DNA of 9,875 nt from an uncultured Clostridia bacterium (GTDB lineage Bacteria > Bacillota > Clostridia > Oscillospirales > Acutalibacteraceae). A model generated the notes under the pieces. That model saw nothing but the letters and a program-made list of their open reading frames with translations, made no database searches and was not told where the DNA came from. The translations under genes were made by a program, and so were the position numbers. Positions 6,066 to 9,875 of this stretch are shown one piece after another (the stretch's first letter is position 1; every line of letters starts with the position of its first letter). The stretch covers positions 1 to 9,875 of the forward strand of contig CAMVYG010000069.1 of assembly GCA_947171615.1 (NCBI GenBank). Direction: 5' to 3'.

Positions 6066-6089
6066 GTTTGAAAAATTTATTTTTCAAAC
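6066..6089. repeat. Perfect inverted repeat 3, overlapping the rnfC stop codon
   Basis: Arms GTTTGAAAAA (6066-6075) and TTTTTCAAAC (6080-6089) form a perfect 10-bp stem with a 4-base loop. The right arm contains the rnfC TGA stop (6084-6086). It is A+T rich. It could protect the 3' end of a processed rnfC message or mark an RNA processing site, but this is inference. Confidence 0.8.
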
Positions 6090-7430
6090 TTTGCCTCCTG
6101 ACTTTCTCAGATAGCTTTTTCCCAGCCGGATAGCCTGAACCAGCCGCCTTCCCGCCGGACAGGCAAAGGCGCAGCTGCCGCATTCCATACAGGTGCCGAT
6201 CTCCAGCTCCTGAAGGGCCGCCGTATCCTTTTTTTCCACGGCCTTTTCCAGCTTTGTGGGTACCAGCCCCATGGGGCACGCCTCCACGCATTTGCCGCAG
6301 CGGATACAGCTTGCAGGCTCCAGAGAGGCGGCCTGGGCCCCGTCAAAGGCCAGAATGGCGTTGTTCTGTTTTAAAACCGGCAGCTCATCGGAGGTGACGG
6401 CGATGCCCATCATGGGGCCGCCCATCAAAAGCTTTTTGGGCTCAGTCCGGTAACCCCCGCAGAATTCAATTACGTCCCGAATGGGAGTACCTATGGGAAC
6501 AATCACATTTTTCGGTTCCCTTACGGCGGAGCCGTCGATAGTGACCCGCTTTTGGGTCAGCGGCATTCCGGTGCGCATATAGCTTGCCAGGAAAGAAATA
6601 GAGGCGATGTTCATCACCAGGCATCCCACATCGGCAGGCAGCTTTCCCATGGGGATCTGCCGCCCGGTGCAGGACTGCACCAGCACCTTTTCCGCTCCTT
6701 GGGGGTACCTGCTGCGCAGGGGGAATACCCGTACTTCGTCCAAAGGATCCATTTCCGGATTGTCCGCAATCTCCCGCAGCTTTTCGATCACATCGGGCTT
6801 GTTGTCTTCAATGGCGATAAAGACCCGGTGCACGTCTAAAATTTCTTTTACCTTGTAAATGCCGTCCAATACGTTTTTTCCGTTTTCCAGAGCCTCCCGG
6901 TGGTCGGCGGTCACATAGGGCTCGCATTCCGCCGCGTTTACGATGAGGGTATCGATGGTTTTATCCTTCGGCACATTCAGCTTTACGTGGGCGGGAAAGC
7001 CCGCGCCTCCCAGCCCCACCAGTCCGGCGGAGCGTGCGGCCTGGGCCAGCTCCTCCCGGTCCCGAATGGCGGCGGGCGGGTAGATGTTGGGGTCCCGCTC
7101 CATTTTGCCGTCGGAATCAATGACTACGGCGGTGGTCATCTGTCCGCCGGTGAGCATCACGCTGGTGATCTCCGTTACCGTACCGGAGATGGAGGTGTGG
7201 ATGGGAGCGGACACATAAGCGTCACTGTCGCCGATGACCTGCCCCAGATAGACATGGTCGCCCTTCTGCACCGTGGGGGTGCAGGGTGCGCCGATATGCT
7301 GCTGCATGGGCAGAATGACCCTTTCCGGGGGAGGCAGCACGACGGAAGGGAGCTCCCAGGTGTTTTTGCAGTGAGAAACCTTCGCTCCGCCGTGGGTGCG
7401 GAAGGGGTGTTTCGGAAATTCCAGTGCCAT
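6084..7430 (-). CDS. rnfC: RnfC, NADH-side flavin and iron-sulfur subunit of the Rnf complex
   Basis: RnfC is the peripheral subunit that exchanges electrons with NAD+/NADH. The 448-residue protein shows an N-terminal RnfC barrel region (HIGAPCTPTVQKGDHVYLGQ, 45-64; VSAPIHTSISGTV, 73-85), the glycine-rich nucleotide/FMN-binding segment GLVGLGGAGFPAHVKL (136-151), NAAECEPYVTADHRE (165-179), and YPQGAEKVL (242-250). Two ferredoxin-type 4Fe-4S sites follow: Cys375/378/381/385 and Cys414/417/420/424. The compact length, about 450 residues, is that of Clostridia; proteobacterial RnfC has a long C-terminal extension. As first gene of the operon it starts at ATG 7430, with a modest AAAGGCGG site 10 bases upstream that can pair with CCTTT just before the start codon. 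Confidence 0.97.
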   Translation of the reverse strand: MALEFPKHPFRTHGGAKVSHCKNTWELPSVVLPPPERVILPMQQHIGAPCTPTVQKGDHVYLGQVIGDSDAYVSAPIHTSISGTVTEITSVMLTGGQMTTAVVIDSDGKMERDPNIYPPAAIRDREELAQAARSAGLVGLGGAGFPAHVKLNVPKDKTIDTLIVNAAECEPYVTADHREALENGKNVLDGIYKVKEILDVHRVFIAIEDNKPDVIEKLREIADNPEMDPLDEVRVFPLRSRYPQGAEKVLVQSCTGRQIPMGKLPADVGCLVMNIASISFLASYMRTGMPLTQKRVTIDGSAVREPKNVIVPIGTPIRDVIEFCGGYRTEPKKLLMGGPMMGIAVTSDELPVLKQNNAILAFDGAQAASLEPASCIRCGKCVEACPMGLVPTKLEKAVEKKDTAALQELEIGTCMECGSCAFACPAGRRLVQAIRLGKSYLRKSGGKV

Positions 7431-7493
7431 AAAGGTGAGACCGCCTTTCTGTAAGCGGCCCGCAATTTGTCGAAAGCCGCCGCATATTTATTT

Positions 7494-7522
7494 ATTTTAC
7501 AAGGAAATTGCCATTCTTGCAA
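7494..7522 (-). promoter_or_regulatory. Sigma-A-type promoter of the rnf operon
   Basis: On the minus strand a -35 TTGCAA (7517-7522) is followed after exactly 17 bases by a -10 TAAAAT (7494-7499). Transcription would start near 7487, giving a leader of roughly 57 bases. The sequence upstream of the -35 is A-rich (spaced CTAA/AAAA runs at about 7527-7558), like an UP element. The leader contains GCGGC...GCCGC arms that could form a hairpin. No known riboswitch pattern was recognised. Confidence 0.7.
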
Positions 7523-7539
7523 CAGGGATTTTTTAGTTT

Positions 7540-7664
7540 TTAGTCGTTAGTTGTTTAGAAAGGGCATTGTGATATATGATAATTTAGCGAACCAGAAATT
7601 TCCTCCCAAAATAACGGACAACAGGGCCGTCCCTATAACCTTATGACGCCGAAGCTTCTTCCAT
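7540..7664. other. Unexplained intergenic patch, possible dispersed repeat
   Basis: This stretch lies between the upstream terminator and the rnf promoter. It has short internal pairings on the minus strand (GGAC...GTCC and AGGG...CCCT) and a HindIII-type GAAGCTTC palindrome. Read on the minus strand from ATG 7664 it gives only MEEASAS and a stop; the next frame reads YRDGPVVRYFGRKFLVR. From memory, similar strings occur as tiny hypothetical proteins in gut Firmicutes, which would suggest a repeated non-coding element, but I could not check this. I do not call a gene here. Confidence 0.3.
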
Positions 7665-7714
7665 GAAAAAAGGCTTGTGAAAAGCCGCGCTGCGCGGGCT
7701 TCACAAGCCTTTTC
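7665..7714 (-). terminator. Rho-independent terminator of the GntR-ABC operon
   Basis: The arms 7668-7681 and 7700-7713 are perfectly complementary over 14 bp (AAAAGGCTTGTGAA with TTCACAAGCCTTTT), extended by a G+C-rich inner stem around 7684-7699. On the minus strand the stem ends in a six-base U-run (7666-7671). It begins 18 bases after the permease stop codon, separating this operon from rnf. The T-run on the plus strand is shorter. Confidence 0.88.
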
Positions 7715-7731
7715 AGGTTCATTCCCAATTT

Positions 7732-8517
7732 TTACTTTTTTAACGCCACACGGCGCATCAGCAGCCAGGTAAAGAAGCTGAACACGGCGAAGAGAACAAG
7801 GCAGCTTACGCCGGTGTTCCAGGGTGCGCCGAAAGCCAGCAGAAAAAGCTTCCACAGCATATTTTCCAGCACCGCCCAGATGGGCCACTGAGGATATCGG
7901 CTGTACAGCTCAAAAATTCCCGGCAATCCCGCAAGAAACAGCAATCCGCTTCCAATGCCGATCAGAAGCCTTCCCAATTTGCCCAAACGGTAGAACAGCA
8001 CGCTGATGAAATAGCCCAGGCCCCAGAAGGCAAGAAGCAGGCAGAAGCTGAAGGGTATTGCCGCAAGAGCAGTCAGCGCCGGAAGCAGCCCGGAAAGAGC
8101 GGAAGAATATGTTGTTTCCAGCAGGGAGTGGGATTCCAATTGAACCCCGGGCAGCAGATCCAGCAGCTGGAAAAGCAGGCAAAGTATCTCATCCATCACA
8201 GACATGATCAGGGAGAGAACGGCAGAAGCGCACAGCCCGCCCAGAAAAAGGCTCCGGCGGGAAACGCCGTTTTGCAGCGTCATGGAAAAATTTTCCCGAA
8301 AGGAGCAGATGCCAGCAATCATCATAAACATGCAGGAAACGGCAGAAAGGCCGTTTGTGGTGGCGATTACTGTTGTCCCGTTTTCCGTGCCGGCCAGGGT
8401 GATGGGCACAGCCACCACAATTTCCAAAAGATGAAGGCATAGGATGATCAGATAATAAAGAGACAGATCATTTTTGTGGGAACAAACCTGATAGCGAAAA
8501 GAAGAATACAGTTTCAT
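7732..8517 (-). CDS. ABC transporter permease, six-helix membrane subunit
   Basis: The 261-residue protein is strongly hydrophobic with about six predicted membrane segments: near residues 20-43, 53-70, 88-122, 138-164 (broad), 178-200 and 214-252, some of these possibly split. It has no nucleotide-binding or extracellular solute-binding domain, so it fits the ABC-2-type permeases paired with stand-alone ATPases of the YtrB type. It ends in a basic tail (RRVALKK). The start ATG at 8517 has a GGGGAGG site 9 bases away and lies 16 bases after the ATPase stop. With the ATPase and GntR repressor it likely forms an exporter induced by its substrate or by cell-envelope stress, but the substrate cannot be told from sequence. 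Sequence conservation in such permeases is low and I recognise no specific family name. Confidence 0.82.
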   Translation of the reverse strand: MKLYSSFRYQVCSHKNDLSLYYLIILCLHLLEIVVAVPITLAGTENGTTVIATTNGLSAVSCMFMMIAGICSFRENFSMTLQNGVSRRSLFLGGLCASAVLSLIMSVMDEILCLLFQLLDLLPGVQLESHSLLETTYSSALSGLLPALTALAAIPFSFCLLLAFWGLGYFISVLFYRLGKLGRLLIGIGSGLLFLAGLPGIFELYSRYPQWPIWAVLENMLWKLFLLAFGAPWNTGVSCLVLFAVFSFFTWLLMRRVALKK

Positions 8518-8533
8518 AATAACTTGCCTCCCC

Positions 8534-9382
8534 TCAGGAATTTGTCAGCAGAATGAAAAGCTTCTGCAGGTCAACGCCGGAAAATTCCAGTTCCGGCCCG
8601 GCATCCGCTTTGTCCGGCGTACCCTCTACACAGGCGGAGCGCAAGCCGCCGATAGCTTCCACGTCCAGCACCTTCCGGCCCTTTATGTAAGCTTCCACCG
8701 ACTGAGCGCTGCCGGATACCATATACACTCCGGCGGTAAGCTCTTCCCGGGAGCAGTCCCGCAGAAGCTTGCCTTCCTTGATAATGATCACATCTTCAAT
8801 GAACCGGGCCGCCTCTTCAATAAGGTGGGTGGAGATCACGGCGGTAAAGGGCTTTTCCGCGTATTTTGCCAGAAGAATATGATAAAAAAGCTCTCTGTGG
8901 TTGGCGTCCAGACCGAGCACCGGTTCATCCAGCAGCACATAGGGAACATTAACGGAAAGCGCCGTTACAAGCTTAAAAATAGAGAGATACCCGGTGGAAA
9001 GCCCTTTGACCCTTGTTTTCAGATTTAACTGGAAGCTGTCCGCCAGCTTTCGGGCAAAGTCCTCATCGAAATCTGGGTAAAAATTCCGGGTCCACCGGAA
9101 AGCCTCCACCACTCTCATAGACTCCGGATAGCAGGTCTTTTCACTCATCAGGTAAAGCCTGGACTGAGCGGAATCGTTTTCCGCGGCGGGCGCACCGTCA
9201 ATAGTGACAGAGCCGGAATCAGGAAAGATCCGGTTGGAAATAATATTCAGCAGGGTGGATTTTCCCGCTCCGTTTCTTCCCAGCAGGCCGCAGATCTTCC
9301 CTTCGCCAAAGCTCAGAGAAATATTTTGAAGCGCCTGGGTCTGCTGAAAGCTTTTGGAAATATTTTCTACAAGAATGCTCAT
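8534..9382 (-). CDS. ABC transporter ATP-binding protein (YtrB-like)
   Basis: The 282-residue ATPase has Walker A GRNGAGKST (35-43), the signature LSTGY (128-132, in place of LSGGQ), Walker B VLLDEP (149-154), D-loop GLD (157-159) and the switch His186 in VISTHL. The Q-loop region reads LMSEKTCYPES, without the usual Gln. This set of variants is characteristic of ATPases encoded next to YtrA-type GntR regulators. A C-terminal extension of about 80 residues after residue 200 is poorly conserved and may contact the permease or act as a sensor. The start ATG overlaps the stop of the GntR gene by 4 bases (ATGA, 9379-9382), so translation is coupled. It would drive transport through the permease encoded 16 bases downstream. 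Confidence 0.93.
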   Translation of the reverse strand: MSILVENISKSFQQTQALQNISLSFGEGKICGLLGRNGAGKSTLLNIISNRIFPDSGSVTIDGAPAAENDSAQSRLYLMSEKTCYPESMRVVEAFRWTRNFYPDFDEDFARKLADSFQLNLKTRVKGLSTGYLSIFKLVTALSVNVPYVLLDEPVLGLDANHRELFYHILLAKYAEKPFTAVISTHLIEEAARFIEDVIIIKEGKLLRDCSREELTAGVYMVSGSAQSVEAYIKGRKVLDVEAIGGLRSACVEGTPDKADAGPELEFSGVDLQKLFILLTNS

Positions 9383-9795
9383 CGTACTGCTCCTTCCTTT
9401 TCGGTCTGGGTTTGCCGTTGGGATTTTCTGCCGGAAAATTCCTTTTGAATGATCTCGAAAAGCTCCTCGGCGGTGAGATCCAAACGGTGGGCTTCGGCTA
9501 CCATTGCCGTTACATAATTGGGAGTAAAGCTGTGCAGACGCTTTTGCCGCACCCGCTCCCGCGCGCCGGCAGAAACGAACATACCCACGCCCCGTTTTTT
9601 ATATAAAATATTTTCTTCCACCAGAAGATTCACGCCCTTCAGGGCCGTGGCGGGGTTAATGGTATATCGCAGAGAAAACTCTGTGATGGAGGGAATCTGG
9701 CTTTCTTCCGGGAAGCTGCCGGTGAGAATAGCGTCTTCAATTCCTTCTGCGATCTGCTGGAAAATAGGCTTTTCCGAATTAAAATTCAGCTCCAT
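9379..9795 (-). CDS. GntR-family transcriptional repressor, YtrA subfamily
   Basis: The 138-residue protein opens with a GntR winged helix: PIFQQIAEGIEDAILTGSFPE (residues 10-30), QIPSITEFSLRYTINPATALKGVNLL (33-58, with the recognition helix) and the wing KKRGVGMFVS (66-75). The C-terminal part is only about 60 residues, too short for the FadR, HutC or MocR effector domains, which places it in the YtrA subfamily. Such proteins usually repress their own operon, which encodes an ABC transporter. The start ATG at 9795 has an AGGGGG site 7 bases upstream. Consistent with autoregulation, a 26-bp palindrome lies between the -10 box and the gene. The ligand is unknown. Confidence 0.93.
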   Translation of the reverse strand: MELNFNSEKPIFQQIAEGIEDAILTGSFPEESQIPSITEFSLRYTINPATALKGVNLLVEENILYKKRGVGMFVSAGARERVRQKRLHSFTPNYVTAMVAEAHRLDLTAEELFEIIQKEFSGRKSQRQTQTEKEGAVR

Positions 9796-9811
9796 AGCCT
9801 TTCCCCCTATC

Positions 9812-9837
9812 TGGTTAATTAGTCGAGTAACTAACCA
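9812..9837. promoter_or_regulatory. 26-bp palindrome, probable operator of the GntR regulator
   Basis: The sequence is symmetric about 9824/9825 with 11 of 13 pairs matching; the outer arms are TGGTTA (9812-9817) and TAACCA (9832-9837), with TTA/TAA inside. It starts 6 bases downstream of the -10 box, so a bound dimer would cover the predicted transcription start. Position, symmetry and the adjacent GntR gene all support autorepression; binding is inferred. Confidence 0.75.
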
Positions 9838-9843
9838 ATGAAC

Positions 9844-9872
9844 AGGATATCAAAACTGAGCCGGGTTGTCAA
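9844..9872 (-). promoter_or_regulatory. Sigma-A-type promoter of the GntR-ABC operon
   Basis: On the minus strand a consensus -35 TTGACA (9867-9872) and a -10 TATCCT (9844-9849) are 17 bases apart. The strong -35 box with a tight operator just downstream is typical of a repressed, inducible operon. Transcription would begin near 9837. Confidence 0.8.
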
Positions 9873-9875
9873 GTC

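Noticed and set aside
2230..7430. Na+-translocating NADH:quinone oxidoreductase (Nqr) instead of Rnf
   Set aside because: RnfB with its ferredoxin domains and RnfC with two 4Fe-4S sites are present, and there is no NqrF or NqrA.
7547..7888. 113-codon minus-strand frame running through the terminator into the permease gene
   Set aside because: It crosses a strong terminator hairpin and lies out of frame with the permease. Its tail is treated as the possible repeat patch instead.
1..9875. CRISPR array, tRNA, rRNA, transposase or integrase
   Set aside because: No regularly spaced direct repeats, cloverleaf sequence, rRNA segment or recombinase motif was seen on either strand.

Overview
The window looks like chromosomal DNA from an anaerobic Clostridia-type Firmicute. 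The grounds are a complete six-gene Rnf operon in the clostridial order C-D-G-E-A-B with a long, multi-ferredoxin RnfB, strong AGGAGG-type ribosome binding sites, and a YtrA-type GntR regulator with an ABC exporter. Base composition in the Rnf genes is moderately G+C rich, as in many gut Clostridia. The species cannot be named from this window.

Left edge, plus strand (1-1050): the 3' end of an unrecognised gene, a bidirectional terminator, then a compact type II toxin-antitoxin pair (Phd-family antitoxin, Doc/Fic-family toxin) with its own near-consensus promoter and an imperfect palindrome over the -35 box.

Centre, minus strand (1026-7522): one long operon starting from a good sigma-A-like promoter. 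It encodes RnfC, RnfD, RnfG, RnfE, RnfA and RnfB, and ends with a membrane-anchored calcineurin-like metallophosphoesterase that starts 4 bases after rnfB. Rnf couples electron transfer between reduced ferredoxin and NAD+ to Na+ or H+ movement across the membrane. RnfC and RnfB are the soluble NADH- and ferredoxin-side modules, RnfD and RnfG carry covalent FMN, and RnfA and RnfE form the membrane core with paired cysteines. Most joints are translationally coupled by overlaps. The exception is the 121-base rnfC-rnfD gap, which holds three perfect hairpins including a 17-bp one, followed by an rnfD start without a visible Shine-Dalgarno sequence. This is the most unusual regulatory structure in the window.

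Between the operons (7431-7731): the rnf promoter, an unexplained patch that may be a dispersed intergenic repeat, and the terminator of the upstream operon.

Right edge, minus strand (7732-9872): a GntR/YtrA-like repressor, an ABC ATPase and a membrane permease, with a TTGACA promoter (17-bp spacer) and a 26-bp palindrome at the predicted transcription start that is a probable autoregulatory operator.

No CRISPR array, tRNA, rRNA, transposase or prophage gene was seen. The main genes are well-known families. The points most worth checking are the hairpin cluster, the metallophosphoesterase attached to rnf, the tail-to-tail overlap with the toxin gene, and residue changes in RnfG, RnfE and the phosphoesterase.
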